DNA of 64,000 nucleotides from Pseudomonas viridiflava (GCF_900590885.1 NZ_UUON01000048.1:62001-126000), one strand, 5' to 3'; positions 7,322 to 16,029 are shown, counted from the first letter of the stretch. Numbers and translations are program-made. The notes: generated from the sequence alone by a model not told the origin.

Positions 7322-8367
7322 GGGTTGTCCGTCTGCCCCACCGGCACCAGATCAACAAGCTCGCGCACCAAGACAGTGGCGAAGCATCCGGCCGGCAGGA
7401 CGAATTCCAATTGCAGAATGTCCAGCGACGGATAATGCCACGTCAACCCGCCAATGGGCAGTCGCAGAATGCGACGTTCCTGGCTCATGCCGGCATTCAC
7501 CAGCCAATCGCGCAGGTCGGCTTCACTGGCGGCGACGGCCTGCTCGAGTTCGTGGGTTGCACCCGTGGCCGGCGAGTCGCCCTCGCCCCACTGCGGGCCG
7601 GTGGGGTGCAGGTCCAGAATCGCCAGGCGTGGGTCGCTGCATTCAGCCTCCCCCGCCGGAAAAAAACTGCGGCTGTCGGTAAACGCCAGCAGGTCGCCGA
7701 CCTGGGCGCGCTGCCAGGAACCATCGGCCACACGCGCCGCCAACACCTTGTTGAACAGATAGCTACGCGCGGTGGACAGCAGCCGCGAACGCACATTGCG
7801 CTGCTCCGGCAAGGCTTTGCGCGCCGCCCACTCACGCGCATCGACGACATTGCCGCCGTTGTGGCCGAAACGCTGGGCGCCGAAGTAGTTGGGAATGCCG
7901 TGCTGTGCAATCAGCTGCAACCGCGCGTCGATGGCGGCGGTATCACCGGCCAACTGCGTCAGGCGCAAGGTGAAACCATTGGCCGAATGCGCGCCACGTT
8001 GCAGCTTGCGTTTATGCCGGGCGGTCTTGAGGATTTTGAGCGAGTCGTTTTCCGCGCCGCTCATGTCCGGGTCGGCCTTGCCTGGCAGTTGCACGCTGAA
8101 CCACTGACGGGTCAGCGCCTGGCGATCCTTGAGCCCGGCATAGCTGACGGTACGCAACGGCACGCCAGCCGCCTTGGCGATGCGGCGCGCGGCTTCTTCG
8201 GTATTCAGGCCGCGCTTTTCCACCCACAGCCAGAGGTGCTCACCCTCGCCGGTCAGCGGGATATCCAGCACTTCGTCAACCTGGAAGTCCTCAGCCGTGG
8301 CCTTCAGTACCGCGCTGCCCAGGGCCTCGCCATAGGCCCGCGGGCCCAGCAGTTGCAGGTCATTCAT
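7309..8367 (-). CDS. truD: tRNA pseudouridine(13) synthase TruD
   Basis: This 352-residue enzyme converts U13 of tRNA-Glu to pseudouridine. The catalytic motif AGLKDRQALTRQ places the nucleophile at D81, and the conserved NYFGAQRFGHNGGN segment follows. The gene overlaps ispF upstream by 4 bp (ATGA) and surE downstream by 13 bp, which fits the conserved ispF-truD-surE operon of gamma-proteobacteria. Confidence 0.97.
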   Translation of the reverse strand: MNDLQLLGPRAYGEALGSAVLKATAEDFQVDEVLDIPLTGEGEHLWLWVEKRGLNTEEAARRIAKAAGVPLRTVSYAGLKDRQALTRQWFSVQLPGKADPDMSGAENDSLKILKTARHKRKLQRGAHSANGFTLRLTQLAGDTAAIDARLQLIAQHGIPNYFGAQRFGHNGGNVVDAREWAARKALPEQRNVRSRLLSTARSYLFNKVLAARVADGSWQRAQVGDLLAFTDSRSFFPAGEAECSDPRLAILDLHPTGPQWGEGDSPATGATHELEQAVAASEADLRDWLVNAGMSQERRILRLPIGGLTWHYPSLDILQLEFVLPAGCFATVLVRELVDLVPVGQTDNPCVF

Positions 8368-8837
8368 GCGCGCAGCAACAAGGCGACGGAGTGCACCGCA
8401 ATGCCCTCTTCACGACCGGTAAACCCGAGCTTTTCGGTGGTGGTGGCTTTCACGTTGACTTGATCCAATTCAATTTGCAGGTCTGCGGCAATCAGCGCGC
8501 GCATCGATTCGATATGGGGCGCCATTTTCGGCGCCTGGGCCACGATGGTGTTGTCGACATTGCCGACCTTCCAGCCCTTGGCGTGGATCAGGCCGACCAC
8601 ATGGCGCAGCAATACACGGCTGTCCGCGCCCTTGAAGGTCGGGTCGGTGTCCGGAAAGTGCTTGCCGATATCACCCAGCGCGGCCGCGCCGAGCAAGGCA
8701 TCGCTCAAGGCATGCAATACGACGTCGCCGTCGGAATGAGCGAGCAACCCATGGTGGTGTGCAATGCGCACGCCGCCCAGGGTGATGAAATCGCCTTCAG
8801 CGAAACGGTGCACATCGTAGCCGTGGCCAATACGCAT
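8364..8837 (-). CDS. ispF: 2-C-methyl-D-erythritol 2,4-cyclodiphosphate synthase
   Basis: This 157-residue MEP-pathway enzyme cyclises CDP-methylerythritol phosphate, releasing CMP. The zinc ligands D8, H10 and H42 are present in MRIGHGYDVH and AHSDGD, and the family length matches. The start is unusual. The ATG is preceded directly by seven T residues that form the tail of a terminator-like hairpin (8844-8867), and the only Shine-Dalgarno-like bases (GGGG) lie inside that hairpin. The other cytidylyl step enzyme, ispD, lies about 6 kb upstream on the same strand, separated by the toxin, LysR and formaldehyde genes. Confidence 0.97.
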   Translation of the reverse strand: MRIGHGYDVHRFAEGDFITLGGVRIAHHHGLLAHSDGDVVLHALSDALLGAAALGDIGKHFPDTDPTFKGADSRVLLRHVVGLIHAKGWKVGNVDNTIVAQAPKMAPHIESMRALIAADLQIELDQVNVKATTTEKLGFTGREEGIAVHSVALLLRA

Positions 8838-8867
8838 AAAAAAACGCCCCGATTTAATTCAGGGCGT
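8838..8867 (-). terminator. Terminator-like hairpin whose T-tract abuts the ispF start codon
   Basis: On the minus strand ACGCCC (8867-8862) pairs with GGGCGT (8849-8844) and is followed by a T-run that ends at the base before the ispF ATG. It lies between the fghA stop (8892) and ispF. It could end transcripts from adhC-fghA or attenuate read-through into ispF. Confidence 0.65.
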
Positions 8868-8891
8868 GATTCTACCTACTTTTGCCTCACA

Positions 8892-9737
8892 TTAACCGAG
8901 CAAAGCACGACCATGGTGTCGCAAATGGTCTTCGATGAAGCTGGCGATAAAGAAGTAGCTGTGGTCATAGCCGGGCTGCAGGCGCAGTTCGAGCGGATGG
9001 TTGGCCGCCTTGGCCGCTTGCAGCAGGGCTTCGGGCTTGAGCTGCACGGCGAGGAAGTCGTCGCGGTCGCCCTGGTCCACCAGCAATGGCAGTTTTTCCG
9101 AGGCTTCGCTGATCAATACGCAGGCATCCCATTCGCGCCATTTGGCGCGTTCTTCGCCCAGGTAGCGGGAGAAGGCTTTCTGGCCCCACGGGCAATCCAT
9201 CGGGTTGTTGATCGGCGAAAACGCCGACACCGACAGGTAGCGCCCCGGGTTGCGCAAGGCACACACCAGCGCGCCGTGGCCACCCATGGAGTGGCCGCTG
9301 ATGCCGCGTTTGTCCGAAGCCGGGAAATGCGCCTCAACCAAAGCAGGCAATTCCTGCACCACGTAGTCATGCATCCGATAGTGCTTGGCCCAGGGTTCCT
9401 GCGTGGCATTCAGGTAGAAGCCGGCGCCCAGGCCAAAATCCCAGGCGTTGTCCGGATCACCCGGCACGCCAGGGCCACGCGGGCTGGTGTCCGGCGCCAC
9501 GATGATCAACCCCAATTCTGCGGCCATGCGCTGGGCGCCGGCTTTTTGCATGAAGTTCTCATCGGTGCAGGTCAGCCCCGACAGCCAGTACAGCACCGGC
9601 AATTTGCCGCCCTGCTCCGCTTGTGGCGGCAGGTAGACGGCGAAGGTCATGTCGCAACCGAGCACATCGGAGTGATGTTTATAGCGTTTATGCCAGCCGC
9701 CGAAGCTTTTCTGGCACGACAGGTTTTCCAGACTCAT
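8892..9737 (-). CDS. fghA: S-formylglutathione hydrolase
   Basis: This 281-residue alpha/beta hydrolase splits S-formylglutathione to formate and glutathione, the second step of glutathione-dependent formaldehyde removal. The nucleophile elbow GHSMGG places the catalytic Ser at S150; the acid (LVDQGDRDDF) and His (GYDHSYFF) follow near the C-terminus. It starts 8 bp after the dehydrogenase gene, so the two enzymes of the pathway are co-transcribed. The divergent LysR regulator is a likely controller. Confidence 0.95.
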   Translation of the reverse strand: MSLENLSCQKSFGGWHKRYKHHSDVLGCDMTFAVYLPPQAEQGGKLPVLYWLSGLTCTDENFMQKAGAQRMAAELGLIIVAPDTSPRGPGVPGDPDNAWDFGLGAGFYLNATQEPWAKHYRMHDYVVQELPALVEAHFPASDKRGISGHSMGGHGALVCALRNPGRYLSVSAFSPINNPMDCPWGQKAFSRYLGEERAKWREWDACVLISEASEKLPLLVDQGDRDDFLAVQLKPEALLQAAKAANHPLELRLQPGYDHSYFFIASFIEDHLRHHGRALLG

Positions 9738-9745
9738 GGCCGACC

Positions 9746-10858
9746 TCAGAAGTGGATGACGGTACGAATGCTCTTGCCTTCATGCATCAGGTCAAACGCT
9801 TTGTTGATGTCTTCCAGGCCCATGGTGTGGGTGATGAAAGTATCCAGCGGGATCTCGCCGGTCTGGGCCATTTCCACGTAGCTTGGCAATTCGCTGCGGC
9901 CACGCACGCCACCGAACGCCGAACCGCGCCAGACGCGACCGGTGACCAGTTGGAAGGGGCGCGTGGCGATTTCCTGGCCGGCACCGGCAACGCCGATGAT
10001 CACCGACTCGCCCCAGCCTTTGTGGCAGCACTCGAGGGCAGCGCGCATCAGTTGCACATTGCCGATGCATTCGAAGGAAAAGTCCACGCCGCCGTCGGTC
10101 AAGTCGACGATCACATCCTGGATCGGGCGGTCGTAGTCTTTCGGGTTGATGCAGTCGGTGGCGCCCAGTTGCTTGGCGATCTCGAACTTGGCCGGGTTGA
10201 TGTCGATGGCGATGATGCGACCGGCCTTGGCCTTGACCGCACCAATAATGGCCGACAGGCCGATACCGCCGAGGCCGAAGATGGCCACGGTGTCGCCCGG
10301 TTTGACCTTGGCAGTGTTGATCACCGCACCGATACCGGTGGTGACGCCGCAACCCAGCAGGCAGACTTTTTCCAGCGGCGCTTCTTTAGGAATCTTGGCC
10401 ACGGAAATTTCCGGCAACACGGTGTACTCGGAGAAGGTCGAGGTACCCATGTAGTGGAAAATCGGCTGGCCCTTGTAAGAGAAGCGCGTGGTGCCATCGG
10501 GCATCAGGCCTTTGCCTTGGGTGGCGCGGATGGCCTGGCACAGGTTGGTCTTGCCCGACAGGCAGAATTTGCACTTGCCGCATTCCGGGGTGTACAGCGG
10601 GATCACGTGGTCGCCGACGGCTACCGAGGTCACGCCCTCGCCAATGGCTTCAACCACGGCACCACCTTCGTGGCCGAGGATCGACGGGAAGATGCCTTCC
10701 GGGTCGGCGCCCGACAGCGTGTAAGCGTCGGTGTGGCACACGCCGGACGCGACCACGCGCAACAGCACTTCGCCAGCCTTGGGCATGGCGACATCCACTT
10801 CAACGATCTCGAGAGGCTTCTTGGCTTCGAAGGCTACAGCGGCGCGGGACTTGATCAT
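9746..10858 (-). CDS. adhC: S-(hydroxymethyl)glutathione dehydrogenase (class III ADH)
   Basis: This 370-residue zinc enzyme oxidises S-hydroxymethylglutathione to S-formylglutathione with NAD. It shows the catalytic zinc site (SGVCHTDAYTLSG, and GHEGG downstream), the four-Cys structural zinc loop (CGKCKFCLSGKTNLC) and the Rossmann motif GLGGIGLSA. It has a good ribosome-binding site (CTGGAG). It heads a two-gene operon with fghA and is divergent from a LysR gene across 109 bp that hold inverted repeats. The name frmA is also used for this family. Confidence 0.95.
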   Translation of the reverse strand: MIKSRAAVAFEAKKPLEIVEVDVAMPKAGEVLLRVVASGVCHTDAYTLSGADPEGIFPSILGHEGGAVVEAIGEGVTSVAVGDHVIPLYTPECGKCKFCLSGKTNLCQAIRATQGKGLMPDGTTRFSYKGQPIFHYMGTSTFSEYTVLPEISVAKIPKEAPLEKVCLLGCGVTTGIGAVINTAKVKPGDTVAIFGLGGIGLSAIIGAVKAKAGRIIAIDINPAKFEIAKQLGATDCINPKDYDRPIQDVIVDLTDGGVDFSFECIGNVQLMRAALECCHKGWGESVIIGVAGAGQEIATRPFQLVTGRVWRGSAFGGVRGRSELPSYVEMAQTGEIPLDTFITHTMGLEDINKAFDLMHEGKSIRTVIHF

Positions 10859-10914
10859 CCGGGTTTCTCCAGGGAATTAAAAACTGAGACGGTAAGTGTA
10901 AAACATGGCCAGCT

Positions 10915-10963
10915 GATTAATAATCCAGGCAAAAGCAAAACATTATTGCCATACAGGGATAAT
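10915..10963. promoter_or_regulatory. Candidate LysR-type operators in the adhC / LysR intergene
   Basis: Two inverted repeats lie in the 109-bp divergent spacer: a perfect GATTA-A-TAATC (10915-10925), and ATTAT-N12-ATAAT (10942-10963), which ends 4 bp before the LysR ATG. The second spans the likely ribosome-binding site of the regulator, which would suit autorepression. The assignment is by position and symmetry only. Confidence 0.4.
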
Positions 10964-10967
10964 CACC

Positions 10968-11867
10968 ATGCTGGAAAACCGCTGGGAAGGCATCGATGAG
11001 TTTGTCGCCGTGGCCGAATGCTGCCAATTCACCGCAGCGGCGGAGCGCCTCGGCGTGTCGTCATCGCATATCAGCCGCCAGGTGGCGCGGCTGGAAGAGC
11101 GCCTGCAAACCCGCCTGCTGTATCGCAGCACCCGGCGGGTCACGCTGACCGAGGCTGGCCAGACCTTCCTGCAGCACTGCCAACGCCTGCAGGATGGGCG
11201 CGAAGAAGCCCTGCGTGCGGTGGGCGACCTGGCCAGCGAGCCTAAAGGCATGCTGCGCATGACCTGCGCGGTAGCCTATGGCGAGCGCTTTATCGTGCCG
11301 CTGGTGACGCGCTTCATGGCGCTGTATCCGCAATTGCGCGTGGATGTGGAACTGAGCAACCGCCAGCTCGACCTGGTGCACGAAGGCCTGGACCTGGCCA
11401 TTCGCCTGGGGCGCCTGGCCGATTCGCGCATGGTCGCCACGCGCCTGGCGCCCAGGCGCATGTACCTTTGCGCGTCACCCTCCTACGTCGAACGGTACGG
11501 GCGCCCACACAGCTTGTCGGAGCTGAGCCGCCATAACTGCCTGATCGGCAGTTCCGATATCTGGCAACTGGAACAGGACGGGCGAGAATTTTCCCAACGC
11601 GTACAAGGCAATTGGCGCTGCAACAGTGGGCAAGCGGTGCTGGATGCAGCGCTCCAGGGCGTCGGCCTGTGTCAGTTACCGGACTACTACGTGCTGGAGC
11701 ACCTGAACAGCGGTGCGCTGGTGTCCTTGCTGGAGGCGCACCAGCCACCAAACACTGCCGTGTGGGCGCTGTACCCGCAACAGCGCCACCTCTCACCCAA
11801 AGTGCGCAAGCTGGTGGAGTTCCTTAAACAGGGGCTAGCCCAAAACGCGGTCTACACCACCACATAA
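10968..11867 (+). CDS. LysR-family regulator, probably of the adhC-fghA operon
   Basis: This 299-residue protein has the typical N-terminal winged helix-turn-helix (about residues 8-65, with ECCQFTAAAERLGVSSSHIS as the core) and a C-terminal effector-binding domain. It is divergent from adhC and shares a spacer with inverted repeats, the usual layout for a LysR activator and its target. In P. aeruginosa the regulator beside this gene pair has, as I recall, been called GfnR; whether this is its orthologue needs a tree. The large toxin-like gene starts 66 bp downstream on the same strand. Confidence 0.9.
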   Translation: MLENRWEGIDEFVAVAECCQFTAAAERLGVSSSHISRQVARLEERLQTRLLYRSTRRVTLTEAGQTFLQHCQRLQDGREEALRAVGDLASEPKGMLRMTCAVAYGERFIVPLVTRFMALYPQLRVDVELSNRQLDLVHEGLDLAIRLGRLADSRMVATRLAPRRMYLCASPSYVERYGRPHSLSELSRHNCLIGSSDIWQLEQDGREFSQRVQGNWRCNSGQAVLDAALQGVGLCQLPDYYVLEHLNSGALVSLLEAHQPPNTAVWALYPQQRHLSPKVRKLVEFLKQGLAQNAVYTTT

Positions 11868-11933
11868 CTAACGCCCGATCATCGCCCGCTTGCCTGCAAA
11901 TACGCACAGTTCCCACGGCGACAAGGCAAGCAG

Positions 11934-14900
11934 ATGAGCACCCAAGCCCCACAGATTCAGCGCACCAATCATTTTATCCATAAGGTCATGGCCGACTTCC
12001 CGGTGCCCGGCGAGGTCGCCTGCCGCTTGATCCGCGAGCACGCCCAACCTTTTTGCAACGAAGAACTGGACCCGGACAACACCCTGCTGGTCACGATTGA
12101 ATACAACACCGACAACCCCGATGCGCCCTTCACCGGCGCAATTGTGCAGTCCATGACCTTGACCGAGGCGATGATCACCAATGCCCCGATGGCCCCCGGC
12201 GGGCTGGTCAATATCACCGGGTTTTCCAAGACCGCACCGTATTTCACTATCGTCCCCGAGCTGCCGCGCCTGGTCGATAACCGCATCCCGGCGATGTTCA
12301 ACGAGGAATTCATTGCCGCCAGCTGGATTCCCCCGCAGCGCTACGAAGCGATTTACCGGGTCAGCCACCCCCAGGTCTACGGGCCGGACACCCAGCTGGA
12401 CATCCCGCCCCGGGCGTTTCGCAACGTCGTGCAGTCGAGCAATTTCGAACAGATTTACAACGACGCCATCACGGGTTTCTGGCGCAAGCACCAGGAAAAC
12501 TATAAGGCGCTGATGCGCATGGCCTTTATTGAGGGTTACCTGAGCCAGTTGGATGAGCTGAGCCTGACCGATGAGGAGCGCAACCTGGCGGCGCGGGCGG
12601 CCGGCGTCGGTGCCGACAAAGACTTCAACGACCTGACGCTCGAAGAGCTGCAAGCGCCCTATGTTTGCGACCCAGGCATTTCCATGCGCCTGCTGCGCAT
12701 CCATAACAGTGAAGCCACGGACATCCTCACCATCACCGACAACCAGAGCCGGATCACCCTGCTCTACATTCCCGGCAACTCGTCGCCGTTCCACGGTTTT
12801 CTCGACCCCGCATCCATGCGCACCTGGCTGGTGAAACTGGCCAAAAAAGCCACATCGCGCAAAGCCCTGACCAACCATTTTGAACCCGACACGGTGGACT
12901 CCGGCTTGATCTACAGCGGCGTCGAGGAAGCCCTGGTGGGCATGACCGCGTTTCCTGGCGTCGCGCCAAAGTCCGGCTTTTTCAATAAGTTGCTGCCGGA
13001 CGCCTACTGGGATCCGGAGCAATACATCAACCACCCAATGTACCCGGCACTCAACAGCAGCCCGTTCGACTACATGACCCGCCAGGTCAAGGCGCGCGTC
13101 GGCAAGCTGATGGCGAATACCATCGTTTCCCCCCTCGACACCCATAAAGCGGACACCCTCGACGCCCTGGAAAAGGTCTGCCTGCTGGCGATCCCCCTGG
13201 CATTGGCCATGCGCACGGCCATGCTGGCGGAATTCTGCTTTCTGACCCAGGGCATCACGCAAATGATGATCGGCGCCGACGACACGCTCAAAAGCAAACG
13301 CAAGGGCGTAGAACGCATTATCTTCGGCGCCTTGAATGCCGTGCCGGTGATGATCCATGGCTTTCGCACCCGCATCACCACCCTGAGCACCCTGCGGTCA
13401 CAGCTGGGCAAGGCTTCCCGCGAGGCCAATGGCAACATCAAGGTCAGCATTCTCGCCGACGTAACCAGCAGCTCGACGCCGACAGTAGACGAAGGTTGGT
13501 CGCTCTCCAAACTACCGCCGCCGAGTGGTTTGCAGACGGTGAAGATCAACGGCGAAACCTTCATGACCTACAACGCCCCCAATGAAAGCGGCTTTTTCGA
13601 ACTTTTCATGAAGGATCCCGCTGCCCCCGAGAAAGTCCAGGCGGCAGGGCTTTACGCCATACAAAACACCGACCGGACATGGCGGCGGGCAGGGTTGAGC
13701 GGCGGCGGTGCGTTTCGCAATGGTTGGCAACGCATCTACCGTTTTTTTGGCGGCCCCGACCACTCGACGTTCTTCAGCACCTATGAAATGCCGACGTCGT
13801 TGCGCGACACCCTGGCAGACATGATGAAAAGCGACAGCGCGTTTTCCAATGACTACGAGCCGCTCGGCACCCAGCAACAGCCGCTGCGGGATACGCGCAA
13901 TCTGTTCTTTGAGAATAGAAACAAGCTGATCGTGGACTCGACGGCGTTCTTTGAAAACCTCGCACTATCACCCTTGCGGCCAGTACTGCCGTCCTTCAGC
14001 CTCAGCGAGTCACAGACCAGCATCATCCACAAGTTGTTCGGTGCCAGCGACGGCCTGGTACTGGGCGAAAGCCACGGCGCGCTGTCGAGCAAGGCCTTTT
14101 TGATCGAAAACATGCAGGAACTGGCGCGAGTGGGAGTCAAGCGGATTTATTTCGAGCATCTGCTGACGGACGTTCACATACCGCTGATCAAGGCGTTCTA
14201 CCGCACAAGCACGGTGCGAATGCCAGAAGAATTGAAAGATTACCTGAGGGGCATCTACCCACCCCTGAGCAATCCTTATTACTCGTTTCAAAATATCCTG
14301 GTCAAAGCCAAGGAGGCCGGGATCAAGATCCAACCCATCGATTGCGTCGCCAGTTACATGCTCAAGGACCTGATCGACACCCACGGCACACTGCGCCAAC
14401 GGATGATGAATTACTTCGCAACCAAGGTGATTCAGTGGGTGCAGACCACCAAGCGCCAACCGGGCAAGTGGGTCGCACTGGTGGGCAACAGCCATACCAA
14501 CACCTACCGGGGCGTTCCCGGGCTGGCCGAGCTGACCGGCAGTATTGGTTTACGCGTAGAGGACGCTCGCGTCGGGCAGCGCCTGGGAATCGAAGCCGAT
14601 TCGGGCATGACCGCCAGCATGGGGATCGGCAAGGGCAACGCCACAGTCCAGGCGAATTTCGTACTGCGGGTAGACACTGCCGCGCTGCGCAGACCTACGG
14701 CGCCACTCCCCGGCCCGTCCCGCAGCCTGGTGGTGAAAAACCCACAGACGCAGCTGACCCACCCGGGGCAGTTCCTACTGGTGGCGGCCACGCCTACTAT
14801 GGCTGCGCAGATTCTGTACCGGTCGCGACGCGGCGATATCCTGACCATCACTGTCCGTCAGACCGAAACGCAGCTCTCGATCACCGTACCGGGCTGGTCA

Positions 14901-14984
14901 ATCAATCAGACACTCTTCGACAGCCAGCAAGCACTGGTGGATGCCCTGAAAGCTAGAGCCGGCGTGGAGCAGGTATTCGACTGA
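11934..14984 (+). CDS. Large toxin-like protein with C-terminal TIKI/PMT-C2-like effector domain
   Basis: The product has 1016 residues and no signal peptide. The first 400 residues resemble the dermonecrotic-toxin-type region common in large Pseudomonas proteins (segment ITLLYIPGNSSPFHGFLD at about 274-291). Residues 412-447 are strongly hydrophobic and could insert in a membrane. The C-terminal domain (about 690-880) has G711-E-S-H714-G, Y739-F-E741-H and G851-N-S-H854, the pattern of the TIKI/ChaN/EreA superfamily, which includes the C2 domain of Pasteurella toxin and 'membrane-targeted effector' domains of MARTX-type toxins. A further 130 residues follow. It is probably an exported effector. 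No secretion, chaperone or immunity gene is adjacent. Its stop lies 1 bp from the convergent ispD stop. Target and activity are unknown. Confidence 0.75.
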   Translation: MSTQAPQIQRTNHFIHKVMADFPVPGEVACRLIREHAQPFCNEELDPDNTLLVTIEYNTDNPDAPFTGAIVQSMTLTEAMITNAPMAPGGLVNITGFSKTAPYFTIVPELPRLVDNRIPAMFNEEFIAASWIPPQRYEAIYRVSHPQVYGPDTQLDIPPRAFRNVVQSSNFEQIYNDAITGFWRKHQENYKALMRMAFIEGYLSQLDELSLTDEERNLAARAAGVGADKDFNDLTLEELQAPYVCDPGISMRLLRIHNSEATDILTITDNQSRITLLYIPGNSSPFHGFLDPASMRTWLVKLAKKATSRKALTNHFEPDTVDSGLIYSGVEEALVGMTAFPGVAPKSGFFNKLLPDAYWDPEQYINHPMYPALNSSPFDYMTRQVKARVGKLMANTIVSPLDTHKADTLDALEKVCLLAIPLALAMRTAMLAEFCFLTQGITQMMIGADDTLKSKRKGVERIIFGALNAVPVMIHGFRTRITTLSTLRSQLGKASREANGNIKVSILADVTSSSTPTVDEGWSLSKLPPPSGLQTVKINGETFMTYNAPNESGFFELFMKDPAAPEKVQAAGLYAIQNTDRTWRRAGLSGGGAFRNGWQRIYRFFGGPDHSTFFSTYEMPTSLRDTLADMMKSDSAFSNDYEPLGTQQQPLRDTRNLFFENRNKLIVDSTAFFENLALSPLRPVLPSFSLSESQTSIIHKLFGASDGLVLGESHGALSSKAFLIENMQELARVGVKRIYFEHLLTDVHIPLIKAFYRTSTVRMPEELKDYLRGIYPPLSNPYYSFQNILVKAKEAGIKIQPIDCVASYMLKDLIDTHGTLRQRMMNYFATKVIQWVQTTKRQPGKWVALVGNSHTNTYRGVPGLAELTGSIGLRVEDARVGQRLGIEADSGMTASMGIGKGNATVQANFVLRVDTAALRRPTAPLPGPSRSLVVKNPQTQLTHPGQFLLVAATPTMAAQILYRSRRGDILTITVRQTETQLSITVPGWSINQTLFDSQQALVDALKARAGVEQVFD

Positions 14985-14985
14985 C

Positions 14986-15696
14986 TCAATGAGCCTGGCT
15001 GGCCCGCCGCTGACGCAGCCATTCAAGGTCCTCGGGGCGAGTGACCTTGATGTTGTCGGAACGGCCTTCGATCAGGCGCGGCGCGTGCCCGGCCCATTCC
15101 ATGGCCGAGGCTTCGTCGGTGATGACCACGTCCGATACCAGGCTGTCGGCCAGGGCCTGATGCAGGGCGCCGAGGCGAAACATCTGCGGTGTGTAGGCCT
15201 GCCAGATCTCACTGCGGTCGACGGTTTCCACAACCCGGCCATACTTGTCGGCACGCTTGAGGGTGTCCCGCGCCGGCACGGCCAGCAGGCCGCCGACGGG
15301 ATCGTTGGCGAGCTCAAACAGCAGCTTGTCGAGGTCGTCGCGATTGAGGTTGGGGCGTGCCGCATCGTGCACCAGCACCCAGTCGTCATCGCTGGCACCC
15401 TGGCCGTGCAGGTACAACAGTGCGTTCAACACCGAACCCGAGCGCTCTGCACCGCCATCCACTCGCGTGATGCGTGGGTCGGCGGCGCAAACGAGGGTTG
15501 GCCAATAGGGGTCGTCGATAGCAACGCTGACCACCAGCCCCTTGAGGTCAGGGTGGTCGAGGAAACAGCCGAGGCTGTGTTCGAGAATAGTGCGCCCGCC
15601 CAGTTGCAGATATTGCTTGGGACGGTCCGCGGCCATACGGGCACCAACGCCCGCGGCAGGAATCACGGCCCAGAAGGCCGGTGACGAAAGACTCAT
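14986..15696 (-). CDS. ispD: 2-C-methyl-D-erythritol 4-phosphate cytidylyltransferase
   Basis: This 236-residue enzyme attaches CMP to methylerythritol phosphate, the third MEP-pathway step. The nucleotide-binding N-terminus (VIPAAGVGARMAADRPKQYL) and the VHDAARPN segment are intact. It overlaps ftsB by 4 bp, the conserved ftsB-ispD arrangement. In many gamma-proteobacteria ispF follows directly; here it is about 6 kb away, and the convergent toxin-like gene ends 1 bp from the ispD stop, leaving no room for a terminator. Confidence 0.97.
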   Translation of the reverse strand: MSLSSPAFWAVIPAAGVGARMAADRPKQYLQLGGRTILEHSLGCFLDHPDLKGLVVSVAIDDPYWPTLVCAADPRITRVDGGAERSGSVLNALLYLHGQGASDDDWVLVHDAARPNLNRDDLDKLLFELANDPVGGLLAVPARDTLKRADKYGRVVETVDRSEIWQAYTPQMFRLGALHQALADSLVSDVVITDEASAMEWAGHAPRLIEGRSDNIKVTRPEDLEWLRQRRASQAH

Positions 15697-15971
15697 TGGG
15701 CCAACTGGTAGAGGGTCTCGCCCTCCTTGACCATGCCCAACTCATGACGAGCCCGTTCTTCAACGGTCTCCGTACCTTTTTTCAACTCAAGCACTTCGGC
15801 ATCAAGGACGCGGTTGCGCTCAAGCAGGCGTTCGTTTTCGGCGTGCTGGTCGGCAATTTGCTGGGTCAGGTCTTTTACCTGCGCAAAGCTGCCGTTACCC
15901 ACCCATAGGCGGTACTGCAGGCCAGCCAGCAACAAGAGCAAGACGAGGAACAACCAATTGGGACTGCGCAT
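15693..15971 (-). CDS. ftsB: Cell division protein FtsB
   Basis: I chose the ATG at 15969-15971, giving 92 residues that begin MRSPNWLFL as in other pseudomonads; the reading to 16034 adds an unlikely N-terminus. The protein has a single membrane helix (about 5-21), a periplasmic leucine-rich coiled coil (about 28-70) and a short C-terminal tail. It is a bitopic septal protein that bridges FtsL and FtsQ in the divisome. It overlaps ispD by 4 bp and follows eno after a spacer that holds a stem-loop. Confidence 0.95.
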   Translation of the reverse strand: MRSPNWLFLVLLLLLAGLQYRLWVGNGSFAQVKDLTQQIADQHAENERLLERNRVLDAEVLELKKGTETVEERARHELGMVKEGETLYQLAQ

Positions 15972-16029
15972 CGAATATCGGGTATCCAGTGAAAAAAGAC
16001 CGCCATGCAAAACTTTTGCAGCAACTGAT

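Noticed and set aside
11868..13358. 496-codon open frame opposite the toxin-like gene
   Set aside because: I considered it as a possible antisense immunity gene. It has no ribosome-binding site and the translation has shadow-type composition.
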